Positions 7,892 through 16,697 of a DNA stretch of 63,304 bases are shown here, piece by piece (position 1 is the first letter of the stretch; every line of letters starts with the position of its first letter). Both the position numbers and the translations under genes were made by a program. Where the stretch lies: NCBI GenBank assembly GCA_027451405.1, contig DAIDJM010000018.1:1-63304 (forward strand), in the 5' to 3' direction. The stretch is from Acetobacteraceae bacterium. GTDB taxonomy: Bacteria; Pseudomonadota; Alphaproteobacteria; Acetobacterales; Acetobacteraceae. The notes under the pieces are model-generated. The model worked only from the letters and a program-made list of their open reading frames with translations. It had not been told where the DNA came from and ran no database searches.

Positions 7892-9577
7892 ATGATATCC
7901 CGGGAAAACCTGCGGCCGGCGCACGCCGTCCGCCGGGGCTTGCTCGCGTGCGCGTCGTTGCTCGCCCTGTCATTGGCACAGGCAAACGCGCAGCCCAGCA
8001 CATCGAATCGGACCGGCAACAACCCGGATCAGCCTTCCGCGGGCGAGCGCGGCCAGTATGTCGGCAAGGGCGCCGACAATGCCGCCGGCACGCCCGGGCC
8101 ACGCGAGGCCAGCGATCAGGGGTCGAACGATCTCGTCGCACGCGGCCGCTATCTCGCGACCGTCGGCGATTGCGTCGCCTGCCACACCGTCGATCCCGGC
8201 AAGCCGTTCGCCGGCGGCCTATACATGAACACGCCGTTCGGCCAGATCCCGACACCCAACATCACGCCCGATAAGGAAACCGGCATCGGCAACTGGACGG
8301 ACGACCAGTTCTATCGCGCGTTCCACGAAGGCGTGGACGATCAAGGCCACAATCTCTACCCGGCCTTCCCCTATCTCTGGTTCACCCACGTCACGAAGGA
8401 CGACGTGCTCGCGATCAAGGCCTACCTCTTCTCGCTGACCCCGATTCATCAGCCGAACAAGCCGCTGCACCTCGTCTTCCCGTTCAATATCCGCGCCGCC
8501 CTCGGACCCTGGAACGCTCTCTATTTCCATCCCGGCACGTTCAAGCCGGACACGAGCAAGTCCGCGGAATGGAACCGCGGCGCTTATCTCGCGGAGGGGC
8601 TCGGCCATTGCTCGGATTGCCACACGCCCAAGAATGTCGCGATGGCCCCGATCCGCCAGGAAGCCTATGCCGGCGGCGAAATCGATCACTGGTACGCGCC
8701 CAATCTCACCTCCGACATGAAGGAGGGGCTCGGCGCCTGGTCGGTGAACGACATCGTGCAATATCTGAAAACCGGCCAGGCGCGCGGCAAGACCGTCGCG
8801 ATCGGGCCGATGTCGCAGACCATTCATGACAGCACGAGCCATCTGTCGGATCAGGATCTGCACGCGATCGCGGTTTATCTGAAAAGCCTGCCCGCTCACG
8901 AAAACTACAAGCTCGATCACACCGCGACCGCCGCCGTGGCGGAAGGCGGGCAGCAGGTCTATGCGAGCTACTGCGCGCAATGCCACGGCGACAATGGCCA
9001 GGGCATGACCGGCGCCGTGCCGGCGCTCGCCAGCAACGGCGCGGTGACCGCCAAGGGTCCGCAGGACGTGATCCGCGCGGTGCTCGGCGGCCTCGCCGCG
9101 CAAAGCACGTTCAGCCCGATGCCGGGCTTCGCGACCGTTCTCTCCCCGGACCAGATCGCCGCGGTCGCGAACTACGTGCGCACCGCATGGGGCAACGGCG
9201 CGCCGGCCAACGCCACCGGCGCCATGGTGAGCGAACTCGCGCCGCAGACCCGGACCATGATGGCCGGCACGCTCAACGACAAATGCACCAAGCTCGGCAA
9301 CGACAAGCTCGACCAGGCGATCGAAGGCGAGTCCATCCAGTCCCTGCTCCATGCCACGCACGACGTGAACATGATCAACCAGATCACGAAAATGGTGGAC
9401 GAACTCAAGAAGACCGATCCGCAGGCGCAGCAATCGCAGATCATCAACGCGCTGACCGCGGGGTATTGCCCGATCGTGGTGGCGGATCGGCGGATCCCGC
9501 CCGAGGAGAAGGCGCCGCGGCTCGATCAGTTCAGCGAGCTCGTCTATACGCAGATTTCGGATCACGGGAAAAAATAG
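7892..9577 (+). CDS. Triheme cytochrome c, alcohol dehydrogenase subunit II-like
   Basis: 561 residues with an N-terminal signal peptide (hydrophobic core ACASLLALSLAQANA, cleavage after AQANA likely). Three CXXCH haem sites are present: CVACH, CSDCH and CAQCH, in the spacing typical of AdhB-type gluconate/alcohol dehydrogenase cytochrome subunits. Such subunits pass electrons from a periplasmic quinoprotein or flavoprotein dehydrogenase to ubiquinone. Family members are usually 430-480 residues; this one has an extra ~45-residue Asn/Gly-rich N-terminal stretch and a ~110-residue C-terminal extension after the third domain (from about LNDKCTKLGNDKLDQ). A strong GGAGG lies before the ATG. No dehydrogenase subunit is adjacent, so the redox partner is not evident. 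Confidence 0.88.
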   Translation: MISRENLRPAHAVRRGLLACASLLALSLAQANAQPSTSNRTGNNPDQPSAGERGQYVGKGADNAAGTPGPREASDQGSNDLVARGRYLATVGDCVACHTVDPGKPFAGGLYMNTPFGQIPTPNITPDKETGIGNWTDDQFYRAFHEGVDDQGHNLYPAFPYLWFTHVTKDDVLAIKAYLFSLTPIHQPNKPLHLVFPFNIRAALGPWNALYFHPGTFKPDTSKSAEWNRGAYLAEGLGHCSDCHTPKNVAMAPIRQEAYAGGEIDHWYAPNLTSDMKEGLGAWSVNDIVQYLKTGQARGKTVAIGPMSQTIHDSTSHLSDQDLHAIAVYLKSLPAHENYKLDHTATAAVAEGGQQVYASYCAQCHGDNGQGMTGAVPALASNGAVTAKGPQDVIRAVLGGLAAQSTFSPMPGFATVLSPDQIAAVANYVRTAWGNGAPANATGAMVSELAPQTRTMMAGTLNDKCTKLGNDKLDQAIEGESIQSLLHATHDVNMINQITKMVDELKKTDPQAQQSQIINALTAGYCPIVVADRRIPPEEKAPRLDQFSELVYTQISDHGKK

Positions 9578-9590
9578 AAGGCGCTCGCGG

Positions 9591-9623
9591 CGGACAGGGG
9601 CTCTGCCCCCGGTCCGCCGGAGG
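9591..9623. repeat. B-type GC repeat, copy 2, supplying the SD of the next gene
   Basis: CGGACAGGGGCTCTGCCCCC followed by GGTCCGCCGGAGG: nested stems (CGGAC/GTCCG and GGGG/CCCC) and the terminal GGAGG at 9619-9623, five bases from the ATG at 9629. The repeat end is therefore the ribosome binding site of the antiporter gene. Confidence 0.8.
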
Positions 9624-9628
9624 CCGAC

Positions 9629-10687
9629 ATGCGCAAACTCCTCATCGCGATCACGCCGATCGCCCCGGTCCTCCATTATTTCTTCAAAATCAACCCGCTC
9701 TTCGTGTTCGGCGCGGGCATCGCCGGCGTCGCCGTCTCCGCCGACTGGATCCGCCGCGGCACCGACGAACTGGCACTGCACACCGGACCCTCCATCGGCG
9801 GCCTGCTCACCGTCAGCCTCGGCAGCCTCGCCGAACTCCTGCTCGCGACGCTGGTGCTGATCGGCGGTCATCGCGAGGTGGTGCATGCGCAGATCACCGG
9901 CTCGATCATCGGCACCGGGCTGCTCGGGCTCGGCCTCGCCATGATCGCCGGCGGCCTCAAACACGACCGCCAGCAATTCAAACGCGAGCGCGCCGGGCTG
10001 CTCTCGAGCCTGCTGATGCTCTCGGCAGTGGCGCTCATGCTGCCGGCGGTGGTCGACTACACAGGACGCGCGGTGCGCGGCGACGCGCACATGGGCGCCA
10101 ACGACGAATGGCTCAGCGTCGCGGTCTCCGGCGTGCTGCTCTCGCTTTATGCGGGCAATCTCGTCTTCACGCTGATCACGCACCGCGACGTGTTCGCGAG
10201 CGGTGAGGCGGACCAGGAAAAACCCTCCTGGAGCCTCTGGCTCTGCTTCGCGGTGCTCGTCGCGGCGACCCTCGGCGCGGCGATCGAAAGCGAAATGGTC
10301 AGCCAGACGCTGAACGCGACCGCGGCATCGCTGGGTCTTTCGCAGATCTTTCTCGGCGTCGTTATACTCGCGCTGATCGGCACGATATCGGATCTGTTCG
10401 CCGCCATCTATTTCGCGCGCGAGGACAGGATGGGCCTCGTGATGACGATCTGCATCGGCTCGGCGATCCAGATGGTCATGGTGATCGCGCCGTTGCTCGT
10501 GCTGATCTCGCTCGCGATCGGCCACCGGCTCACGCTCGTCTTCAAGAATCCGCTGTTCCTGTTCGTGATCGCCGGCGGTGTTCTGATCGTGAACACGATC
10601 GCGGGCGATGGCGAGACGACGTGGTTCGAGGGAATGCTGCTCGTCGGCGTTTATGTCGTGTTCGGGCTCGCCTTCTTCTTCCTGTGA
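9629..10687 (+). CDS. CaCA-family cation/proton antiporter (ChaA/CAX-like)
   Basis: 352 residues with about eleven hydrophobic helices, the size and layout of bacterial Ca2+ or Na+/H+ exchangers. The two alpha-repeats are visible: [15 protein letters not shown] (about residues 67-81) and [15 protein letters not shown] (about 250-264), in inverted topology. The usual GNxxE signature is modified to GSLAE and GTISD, so ion coordination may be atypical. Acts in the inner membrane, exchanging a cation for protons. The start ATG is fixed by GGAGG in the overlapping B-type repeat. Confidence 0.82.
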   Translation: MRKLLIAITPIAPVLHYFFKINPLFVFGAGIAGVAVSADWIRRGTDELALHTGPSIGGLLTVSLGSLAELLLATLVLIGGHREVVHAQITGSIIGTGLLGLGLAMIAGGLKHDRQQFKRERAGLLSSLLMLSAVALMLPAVVDYTGRAVRGDAHMGANDEWLSVAVSGVLLSLYAGNLVFTLITHRDVFASGEADQEKPSWSLWLCFAVLVAATLGAAIESEMVSQTLNATAASLGLSQIFLGVVILALIGTISDLFAAIYFAREDRMGLVMTICIGSAIQMVMVIAPLLVLISLAIGHRLTLVFKNPLFLFVIAGGVLIVNTIAGDGETTWFEGMLLVGVYVVFGLAFFFL

Positions 10688-10806
10688 GCGGGCCCCGTGC
10701 CGGGTCTTCTTCCGGCGGCGCCGGCGGGCGGTGATCGCCGATCGCGCACGAACCGATCGCCACAAACCGTTGGTCGCGCCGGCGGTGGGCGCCCAAACCA
10801 TGGCCC

Positions 10807-11793
10807 ATGTTTCGCTTTGCCCCCGGCCTTCTGCTGTGCGCGATCGTCGCTGCCGCCGCGACCCTGTTGGGCGACCAGCAAGCTGAGTGGCTCGGCCGCG
10901 TCTGGCTCGAGCCGCTCGTGCTCGCGATCCTGCTCGGGGCGACGCTCGGCAGCACGCTGCCGGCCGAGAACGCGTTCACGCCTGGGGTCCGTTTCGCGGC
11001 GAGAACACTGCTGGAAGTCGCGATCGTGCTGCTCGGCGCCGGGCTCAGCCTGCAGAGCGTGGTGGCGATCGGGCCGCGCCTGCTGGTCGCCATTCTCGGC
11101 ATCGTGGCGCTCGCGCTGGCGCTCGGGACCGCGATCGGGCGCGCGCTCGGCCTGCCGCCGCGGCTCGCGCTGCTGGTCGCCTGCGGCAACGCGATCTGCG
11201 GCAACTCGGCGATCGCCGCGGTGGCGCCGGTGATCGGCGCGGGAGGCGAGGAGGTCGCCGCCTCGATCGGCTTCACCGCGGTGATCGGCATCGCGGTCGT
11301 GCTGGCGCTCCCGTTCGCAGCGCACGCGCTGCTGCTGGCCCCACGCCAGGCCGGCATGCTCGGCGGACTCACGGTCTATGCGGTGCCGCAGGTCCTGGCG
11401 GCGACCGCGCCGCTCGGGACGGCGGCGCTGCATATCGGCACGCTCGTCAAGCTGGTGCGCGTGCTGGCGCTCGGTCCGGTGGTGCTGGTCCTCGGGGCCA
11501 CGCACCATAGCGGGCGGCGGCCGCGCCTGCATCAGCTGGTGCCGTGGTTCATCCTGGGCTTTCTCGCCATGGCGGCTTGCCGCTCGGCGAATGTCATTCC
11601 CGCGACCTGGCTCGGCCCGATCGCGACCGCCGCCGGCCTGCTGACGGTGCTCGCGATGGCTGGCCTCGGGCTCACGACCGATCTCCGCCACGTGGCAAGC
11701 GCCGGCCCGCGCGCCGCCGCGGCCGCCACCCTCTCGCTGCTGGCTCTGGCCGGAGTGAGCTTAACCGCGATCGTTTTCATGGGCCTAAAGTAA
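10807..11793 (+). CDS. yeiH: YeiH-family putative sulfate exporter
   Basis: 328 residues, about ten hydrophobic helices, of the YeiH/UPF0324 family. Characteristic stretches are LEVAIVLLGAGLSLQSV, LLVACGNAICGNSAIAAVAP and LTVYAVPQVLAATAPLG. Family members are predicted inner-membrane exporters, with sulfate or sulfonate-related anions proposed. The gene is followed on the same strand, after a B-type repeat, by a LysR regulator; yeiH genes commonly pair with a LysR (YeiE-type) gene, supporting both calls. ATG at 10807 is preferred; the 119-bp gap upstream holds no clear motif that I can name. Confidence 0.85.
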   Translation: MFRFAPGLLLCAIVAAAATLLGDQQAEWLGRVWLEPLVLAILLGATLGSTLPAENAFTPGVRFAARTLLEVAIVLLGAGLSLQSVVAIGPRLLVAILGIVALALALGTAIGRALGLPPRLALLVACGNAICGNSAIAAVAPVIGAGGEEVAASIGFTAVIGIAVVLALPFAAHALLLAPRQAGMLGGLTVYAVPQVLAATAPLGTAALHIGTLVKLVRVLALGPVVLVLGATHHSGRRPRLHQLVPWFILGFLAMAACRSANVIPATWLGPIATAAGLLTVLAMAGLGLTTDLRHVASAGPRAAAAATLSLLALAGVSLTAIVFMGLK

Positions 11794-11794
11794 C

Positions 11795-11863
11795 GGGGTC
11801 TGGGGCCTTCCGGCCCCAGCGGAGGGGTGCAGGGGAGGCAGAGCCTCCCCTGCCCGCCGGAGG
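11795..11863. repeat. B-type GC repeat, full copy 3
   Basis: The best complete B element. Hairpin 1 is CTGGGGCC/GGCCCCAG with loop TTCC. Hairpin 2 is a perfect 11-bp stem GCAGGGGAGGC (11829-11839) and GCCTCCCCTGC (11843-11853) with loop AGA. It ends in GCCGGAGG, whose GGAGG (11859-11863) is the ribosome binding site of the LysR gene at 11868. Confidence 0.88.
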
Positions 11864-11867
11864 CAAA

Positions 11868-12746
11868 ATGACCCTAGACCAGCTCCGCGTCTTTGTTGCC
11901 GTCGCCGAACGCCAGCACGTCACCCGCGCCGCCGAGGCGCTCAATCTCGCGCAATCCGCGGTCAGCGCCAGCATCGCCGCCCTCGAGCAGCGCCACGGCA
12001 TCGCGCTCTTTCACCGCGTCGGGCGCGGCATCGAACTCACCGACGCGGGCCGCGCCTTTCTCGGCGAAGCGCGCGCCGTGCTCGCCCGCGCCGAGGCCGC
12101 CGAACAGGCGCTCGCGGCCATCGCCGGGCTCGACCGCGGCACGCTGCGCATCGATGCGAGCCAGACCATCGCCGGCTACTGGCTGCCGAGGCGGCTCGCG
12201 GCCTTCCGCCAGGCGCATCCCGGGATCGGGCTGCGGGTCGGGATCGGCAACACGGTCGAGGTCGCCGCCGCCGTGCTGCGCGGCACCGCGGAACTCGGCT
12301 TCATCGAAGGCGAGATCGACGAGCCGCCGTTGCGCAGCACGATCGTTGCGCGCGACCAACTGGTTCTGCTGGTGCCGCCCGGACATGAATGGGCCGAAGG
12401 CGCGCCGGTCTCGGCGGAGGCGCTCGCGGCCGCGGACTGGGTGCTGCGCGAGCCCGGCTCGGGAACCCGCTCGGCGCTGGAGACGGCGCTGACGTCGCTC
12501 GGGGTGTCGCCGGCGCGACTGCGCGTCGCACTGGAGTTGCCGTCGAACGAAGCCGTGCGAAGTGCGGTGGAGGCAGGAATCGGCGTCACCGCGCTCTCGG
12601 CCGCCGTCGCGGCGCCAAGCCTGGAAGCCGGGCTGCTGGCGCGGGCCGCACTCGCGCTGCCGGATCGGGCGTTCCGGTTGATAACGCACGCGGAACGGCG
12701 GCCGGGTCCGGCGGCGGCGCGGTTCATGGAGATGGTAGCGGGGTAG
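11868..12746 (+). CDS. LysR-family transcriptional regulator (YeiE/CysB-like)
   Basis: 292 residues. The N-terminal winged helix-turn-helix is clear: MTLDQLRVFVAVAERQHVTR, then AAEALNLAQSAVSASIAALE. Residues ~88-290 form the effector-binding domain, with GTLRIDASQTIAGYWLPRRL at its start. The upstream open frame runs much further but is only read-through; ATG 11868 has an ideal GGAGG donated by the B repeat. The position directly after yeiH suggests it controls that transporter. The effector cannot be read from sequence. Ends 5 bp before an A-type hairpin. Confidence 0.9.
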   Translation: MTLDQLRVFVAVAERQHVTRAAEALNLAQSAVSASIAALEQRHGIALFHRVGRGIELTDAGRAFLGEARAVLARAEAAEQALAAIAGLDRGTLRIDASQTIAGYWLPRRLAAFRQAHPGIGLRVGIGNTVEVAAAVLRGTAELGFIEGEIDEPPLRSTIVARDQLVLLVPPGHEWAEGAPVSAEALAAADWVLREPGSGTRSALETALTSLGVSPARLRVALELPSNEAVRSAVEAGIGVTALSAAVAAPSLEAGLLARAALALPDRAFRLITHAERRPGPAAARFMEMVAG

Positions 12747-12750
12747 GAAC

Positions 12751-12893
12751 CTTCTTTTTCTGAAGAAACAGAAGCAAAAAGACTTTTGTTTGTTTGGTGC
12801 TTGCTTTGGCGCCGATCGTATACGATGACCGCTGGCGCGCGCACGGCCAAACTGAGAAAAGTCTTTTTGCTTCTTTTTCTTCAGAAAAAGAAG
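12751..12893. repeat. Inverted pair of A-type hairpins around a palindromic core
   Basis: An A element (12751-12774, one mismatch in the stem) and a second A element in opposite orientation (12870-12893) flank ~95 bp. The centre holds GCCGATCGTATACGATGACC (12811-12830) with the perfect 12-bp palindrome ATCGTATACGAT. Nearly the same core recurs at 45717-45736 between two B elements. It fills the gap between the LysR gene and radA. Confidence 0.8.
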
Positions 12894-12933
12894 ACTCTTC
12901 CTTATCCGCGAACGTACGCGAAAGTTAACTCCC

Positions 12934-14301
12934 ATGGCAAAGCTGCATCTCCGATTCGTGTGCCAGGCCTGCGGCGCGGTCACGCCGAAATGGGCGGGGC
13001 GGTGCGAGAGCTGCGGCGAGTGGAACACGATTGCCGAGGAGCCGCAGGGGTCGGGTCCGTTGCCGGCGGCGCGGCCTGGGGCGCGGCTCGCGCTCTTGCC
13101 GCTGGCGGGCGAGGCGGAGCCGCCGGCGCGGCTGGCGACCGGGATCGCGGAGCTCGACCGGGTTCTGGGTGGCGGGCTGGTGGCGGCGAGTGCGGTTCTC
13201 GTGGGTGGCGATCCGGGGATCGGCAAATCGACGTTGCTGTTGCAGGCGGCGGCCTCGCTCGCGCGGGGCGGCGAATCGGTGCTTTACGTGTCGGGCGAGG
13301 AGGCGGCGGATCAGATCCGGCTGCGGGCGCGCCGGCTCGGGCTCGAGACCGCGCCTTTGCGGCTCGCGAGTGCGATCGATGTGCGCGCGATCGCGGCGAC
13401 GCTCGAGAGCGAGCGGCCGGGGCTCGTGGTGATCGACAGTATTCAGACCATGTGGATGGAGGGCGTCGAGTCCGCGCCCGGCACGGTGACGCAGGTGCGG
13501 GCGAGCGCGTTCGAACTGATCCGGCTCGCGAAATCCCGGGGTTTCTGCCTCATTCTTGTCGGACATGTGACGAAGGAAGGCAGCCTTGCGGGGCCGCGCG
13601 TGCTCGAGCACATGGTCGATGCGGTGCTGCATTTCGAGGGCGATCGCGGGCATCAGTTTCGCATTCTGCGCGGCGTGAAGAACCGGTTCGGGGCGACCGA
13701 CGAGATCGGCGTGTTCGAAATGACCGGTCAGGGTTTGGCCGAGGTGCCCAATCCGTCGGCTTTGTTTCTGGCCGAGCGGCGCGGGCATGTGGCCGGGAAT
13801 GCGGTGTTTGCCGGGCTCGAGGGCACGCGGCCGGTGCTGCTCGAGGTGCAGGCGCTGCTCGCGGCCAATCGGTCCGGCGGCGCGCCGCGGCGCTCGGTGC
13901 TCGGCTGGGATGGGGCACGGTTGTCGATGTTGCTCGCGGTGCTCGAGGCCAGGTGTGGGCTGGCGCTGGCGGGTTCGGACGTGTTCCTGAACGTGGCGGG
14001 GGGGTTGCGGATCGTCGAGCCCGCCGCAGATCTGGCGGTGGCGGCGGCGCTGGTTTCGGCGGCGACCGGGCAGCCGGCCCATGCGGGCACGGTCTATTTC
14101 GGGGAGATCGGGTTATCCGGCGAGGTGCGTCAGGTGCCGCAGGCGGAGTTGCGGCTGAAAGAGGCGCAGAAGCTGGGGTTCGAGCGGGCGGTGTTGCCGC
14201 GGCGGGTGGCGCGCGGGTCGGGTGGATTGCTTCCCGCAGGATTGGCGCTCGAGGAGATTGGGCATTTGAGCGACTTGACGCGGGAGATGGGGGTGAAATA
14301 A
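12934..14301 (+). CDS. radA: DNA repair protein RadA
   Basis: 455 residues, the normal family length. A four-Cys zinc motif opens the protein (CQACGAVTPKWAGRCESCGE, residues 10-29). A RecA-like ATPase follows with Walker A GGDPGIGKST and the RadA signature KNRFGATDEIG. The C-terminus is a Lon-type domain (VAAALVSAATGQPAH, YFGEIGLSGEVR). RadA is a hexameric helicase promoting branch migration in recombination intermediates. The ATG (12934) follows the inverted A-repeat pair. Codon third positions favour G here, unlike the C-ending genes in the first 5 kb. Confidence 0.96.
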   Translation: MAKLHLRFVCQACGAVTPKWAGRCESCGEWNTIAEEPQGSGPLPAARPGARLALLPLAGEAEPPARLATGIAELDRVLGGGLVAASAVLVGGDPGIGKSTLLLQAAASLARGGESVLYVSGEEAADQIRLRARRLGLETAPLRLASAIDVRAIAATLESERPGLVVIDSIQTMWMEGVESAPGTVTQVRASAFELIRLAKSRGFCLILVGHVTKEGSLAGPRVLEHMVDAVLHFEGDRGHQFRILRGVKNRFGATDEIGVFEMTGQGLAEVPNPSALFLAERRGHVAGNAVFAGLEGTRPVLLEVQALLAANRSGGAPRRSVLGWDGARLSMLLAVLEARCGLALAGSDVFLNVAGGLRIVEPAADLAVAAALVSAATGQPAHAGTVYFGEIGLSGEVRQVPQAELRLKEAQKLGFERAVLPRRVARGSGGLLPAGLALEEIGHLSDLTREMGVK

Positions 14302-14309
14302 GGGTTTTT

Positions 14310-14331
14310 GTTCTTTTTTGAAAAAAAGAAC
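14310..14331. repeat. A-type variant hairpin (GTTCTTTTTT form)
   Basis: GTTCTTTTTT (14310-14319) pairs with AAAAAAGAAC (14322-14331), followed by CAAAAAACTTTTT. Located 8 bp after the radA stop; with its T-rich tail it is a plausible terminator. Confidence 0.8.
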
Positions 14332-14347
14332 CAAAAAACTTTTTCGC

Positions 14348-14382
14348 ATTAGGACGGCGGCTGTTTCACCGCCAATCCTAAT
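14348..14382. repeat. Interrupted hairpin between two A elements
   Basis: ATTAGGA (14348-14354) pairs with TCCTAAT (14376-14382) and, inside it, GGCGG (14356-14360) with CCGCC (14369-14373), loop CTGTTTCA. It sits centrally between the A elements at 14310 and 14400. Confidence 0.7.
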
Positions 14383-14399
14383 GGGTAAAAGTCTTTTTG

Positions 14400-14423
14400 C
14401 TTCTTTTTCTTCAGAAAAAGAAG
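14400..14423. repeat. A-type hairpin repeat, reverse orientation
   Basis: CTTCTTTTTC (14400-14409), loop TTCA, GAAAAAGAAG (14414-14423), preceded by AAAAGTCTTTTTG. Orientation is opposite to copies 1 and 2. Confidence 0.85.
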
Positions 14424-14446
14424 ACTCTTCCCGGAGGTTTCCTCAA

Positions 14447-14890
14447 ATGCGCTTCCTCGCCGCGTTCCTGTTGATCGCCACCCCCGCCCTGGCCGCGGAA
14501 CATTTCGATTTCGGCGCGCCGGCGGCTGCCAGTGCGGCGACCCGCACGGTTCGCGTCGAGATTCAGGGGCAGCGTTTCGTGCCGTCCGCGGTGACGGTGC
14601 GCGCCGGGGAGACGGTTCGCTTCGACGTGGTGAATACCAGCGACACGCAGCATGAATTCGTGCTCGGCACGGCGGCGCAGCAGAAGGCCCACCAGGCCGA
14701 GATGATGCAGATGGCGGGCGCGGGCTCGATGGATATGGACGACGATCCGAATGCGGTGACGATTCCGCCGCATGCGGAAAAGACGCTGACCTGGCATTTC
14801 ACGCGGCCGGCGACGCTGGAATATGCGTGTGACATTCCCGGCCATTACGAGGCCGGGATGCATGGGGCGTTGACCGTCAGTAGCCGATGA
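14447..14890 (+). CDS. Secreted cupredoxin-domain (blue copper) protein
   Basis: 147 residues with a clear signal peptide (MRFLAAFLLIATPALAA). The mature part is a plastocyanin/azurin-like fold. The type-1 copper ligands can be read as His69 (TQHEF), Cys128 (YACDIPGH), His133 and Met138 (GHYEAGMHG). A Met-rich loop lies between (HQAEMMQMAGAGSMDMDDD, residues 82-100), which may bind additional copper. Likely a periplasmic copper-binding or electron-transfer protein. The ATG at 14447 is chosen because it begins the signal peptide and has a GGAGG ten bases upstream. The 3' end overlaps the convergent gene by 14 bp. Confidence 0.88.
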   Translation: MRFLAAFLLIATPALAAEHFDFGAPAAASAATRTVRVEIQGQRFVPSAVTVRAGETVRFDVVNTSDTQHEFVLGTAAQQKAHQAEMMQMAGAGSMDMDDDPNAVTIPPHAEKTLTWHFTRPATLEYACDIPGHYEAGMHGALTVSSR

Positions 14891-15473
14891 AGCCGACCTG
14901 CGGGTTGGGCGTGCCGCGATCCTGCGAGAGCGGGCGCGGCATCTGGGCCGCGGCGACCGTTTGCGCGTGAAGGTGATGGTGGCGCGCGGGCGGCAGAGCT
15001 GTCGCGGCGAGTTGCGGCGCGGGGGCAGCGCGGGCGACGTGGTCGCTTGCGACGGCGCCGCGCATCGATAGCAGCAGGAAGGTGATCGCCGTGCGGTTGA
15101 GGTCGATCGAGGCGTCGATCGGCGTCTGACCGAGCACGTTGTGCGCGTCGATCTGCGCGCCGCGGTTGATGGCGTCGCGCGCGGCGGCCTCGTCGCCGCG
15201 ATTGATGGCGTCGAACAGCGCATCATTGGGCGACATCGCTGATTCGAGCTTGTCGGGCGGGGCAACCGGACCCGAGGCTTCGGCGCCCGGGATGGCGGGG
15301 GGCGGCGCCTTGGCGCGTTCCTCCTTCAGGGCCTGGGCGCGCTTCGCGGCCTCCTCGGCCTCGGCCTGGGCGTCAGCTTCGGCCTGGGTCTTGGGAGCCG
15401 GCTGCGCCAGGGCCTGGAGCAGCGGGGCGCTCACGAGGAGGGCCGCGAGGGCGGCGGGCGCTAGCGATTTCAT
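14877..15473 (-). CDS. Secreted ankyrin-like repeat protein
   Basis: 198 residues. Signal peptide at residues 1-24 (ending PLLQALAQ). An Ala/Glu/Lys-rich helical segment follows (~26-55), then Pro/Ala linker, then two ankyrin-like units (NDALFDAINRGDEAAARDAI and GAQIDAHNVLGQTPIDASID). The C-terminus is His/Ala/Pro-rich and unstructured. Function unknown; periplasmic ankyrin proteins mediate protein-protein contacts. The ATG (complement of 15471-15473) begins the signal peptide; the longer upstream frame would read through an A repeat. Convergent with, and overlapping by 14 bp, the cupredoxin gene. Confidence 0.72.
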   Translation of the reverse strand: MKSLAPAALAALLVSAPLLQALAQPAPKTQAEADAQAEAEEAAKRAQALKEERAKAPPPAIPGAEASGPVAPPDKLESAMSPNDALFDAINRGDEAAARDAINRGAQIDAHNVLGQTPIDASIDLNRTAITFLLLSMRGAVASDHVARAAPAPQLAATALPPARHHHLHAQTVAAAQMPRPLSQDRGTPNPQVGFIGY

Positions 15474-15514
15474 GGTGGGGTCATACGAAAGAGATGGGAA
15501 AAAAAGAAGGGATT

Positions 15515-15538
15515 CTTCTTTTTGTGAAGAAAAAGAAG
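15515..15538. repeat. A-type hairpin repeat in the 5' region of the ankyrin-like gene
   Basis: CTTCTTTTTG (15515-15524), loop TGAA, GAAAAAGAAG (15529-15538), one stem mismatch, tail CAAAAAGACTTT. It lies about 40 bp upstream of the ankyrin-like start codon, so here it is in a leader or promoter region rather than at a gene end. Confidence 0.8.
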
Positions 15539-15689
15539 CAAAAAGACTTTCCTCTGTTTGGACCGGGGCCCCTGCCCGGCAGGGTGCTGAAAACCGCGAC
15601 ATAGCGGGTCGGCTGGCGGTGATTTTCGAGCACCGGAGCGCAGACAATCACCGTCAGACGGCCGCCAGTTCGGGTTTCTCCGCAGCCGG

Positions 15690-16646
15690 CTAGCTGCTGC
15701 CGATCAGGACTCCACAGGCGAATACGAGCGCGCCGCCGACCATGATCTGCAGCGCGGCGCTGAACGGGTTGCTCTCCATATAGCGCCAGCGGATCCAGGC
15801 GATCGCGATCAGCTCGACGATCACCACGCCGGCCGCGACGTAGGTGGCGGTCCAGAAGAACGGGATCAGGAAGGGCAGCGTGTGGCCGATGCCGCCGACC
15901 GTGGTCATCAGGCCAGTGACGAGGCCTCGGATCAGCGGCGAGCCGCGGCCGGAGATCTTGCCGTCATCGGCGAGCGCCTCGGCGAAACCCATGGAGATGC
16001 CGGCGCCGATCGAGGCGGCGAGGCCGACCAGGAAGGCGTTCCACGGAACATGGGTGGCGAAGGCCGCGGCGAAGACCGGCGCGAGCGTGGAGACCGAGCC
16101 GTCCATGAGACCGACGAGGCCGGGCTGGACGATCTGCAGCACGAAGCGGCGGCGCGCATTGTCATCCTCGCTCTCGCGGCGGCCTTCGGCGAGCTGGCGT
16201 TCGGTGATGTCGCCGGCGGTGCGTTCGTGATGGTCCTCGACTTCTGCGAGATCGCCGAGCAGCTTGCGGATCGCGGCGTCGCTCGTGCGGGCGGCGGCGG
16301 CGCGATAGAAACGGCTGCTCTCGATTTCCATCTGCCGCGCGGTCTGGCGCACCGTCTCGATGCCGAGCGCGGGCAGATGCCAGACCGGACGGCGACTGGT
16401 GAAACCGCGCACGTCCTGGCGGCGGATCAGCGGAATGTGCGAGCCGAATTTTTCCACATAGAGATCGATCAGGCTGCGCCGGTGGTCGTTTTCCTCGGCC
16501 GACATCTCCTGAAAGATCTTGGCGCTGGCGGGATAATCCGCGCGCAGCCGCTCGGCGAAATCGGCGTAGATGCGGCCGTCCTCTTCCTCGGCGCTGATGG
16601 CCAGGGCCAGGACTTCGCGTTCGGATAGATGAGAAAAATCACGCAT
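15690..16646 (-). CDS. mbfA: Membrane-bound ferritin-like iron exporter MbfA
   Basis: 318 residues. The N-terminal ~165 residues are a ferritin/rubrerythrin-like four-helix domain with di-iron ligand motifs: [25 protein letters not shown], then MEIESSRFY and EVEDHHERT. Residues ~170-318 form a VIT1/CCC1-type transporter domain ([39 protein letters not shown]). This fusion is MbfA, which senses and exports iron from the cytoplasm in alphaproteobacteria and protects against iron and peroxide stress. In rhizobia mbfA is repressed by Irr. A GAA-N3-TTC palindrome lies upstream (16698-16712). Confidence 0.92.
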   Translation of the reverse strand: MRDFSHLSEREVLALAISAEEEDGRIYADFAERLRADYPASAKIFQEMSAEENDHRRSLIDLYVEKFGSHIPLIRRQDVRGFTSRRPVWHLPALGIETVRQTARQMEIESSRFYRAAAARTSDAAIRKLLGDLAEVEDHHERTAGDITERQLAEGRRESEDDNARRRFVLQIVQPGLVGLMDGSVSTLAPVFAAAFATHVPWNAFLVGLAASIGAGISMGFAEALADDGKISGRGSPLIRGLVTGLMTTVGGIGHTLPFLIPFFWTATYVAAGVVIVELIAIAWIRWRYMESNPFSAALQIMVGGALVFACGVLIGSS

Positions 16647-16653
16647 GGCCGCG

Positions 16654-16681
16654 AAGCTAGGGATCGCGCCGGCTCAGTCAA
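16654..16681 (-). promoter_or_regulatory. Candidate mbfA promoter
   Basis: On the minus strand TTGACT (complement of 16676-16681), a 16-bp spacer and TAGCTT (complement of 16654-16659). The -10 would lie 7 bases from the ATG, so the transcript could be leaderless. The -10 match is weak. Confidence 0.35.
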
Positions 16682-16697
16682 CCCGCAGGCGCAATAA

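Noticed and set aside
8219-10801. 860-codon minus-strand open frame opposite the cytochrome and antiporter genes
   Set aside because: Arg/His/Glu-rich shadow with no motifs; the plus strand carries clear cytochrome c and transporter genes.
1818-15538. A-type hairpins as ordinary Rho-independent terminators
   Set aside because: The stems are AT-rich and not followed by a clean U-run; some copies lie upstream of genes (15515) or face both ways. They are recorded as repeats instead.
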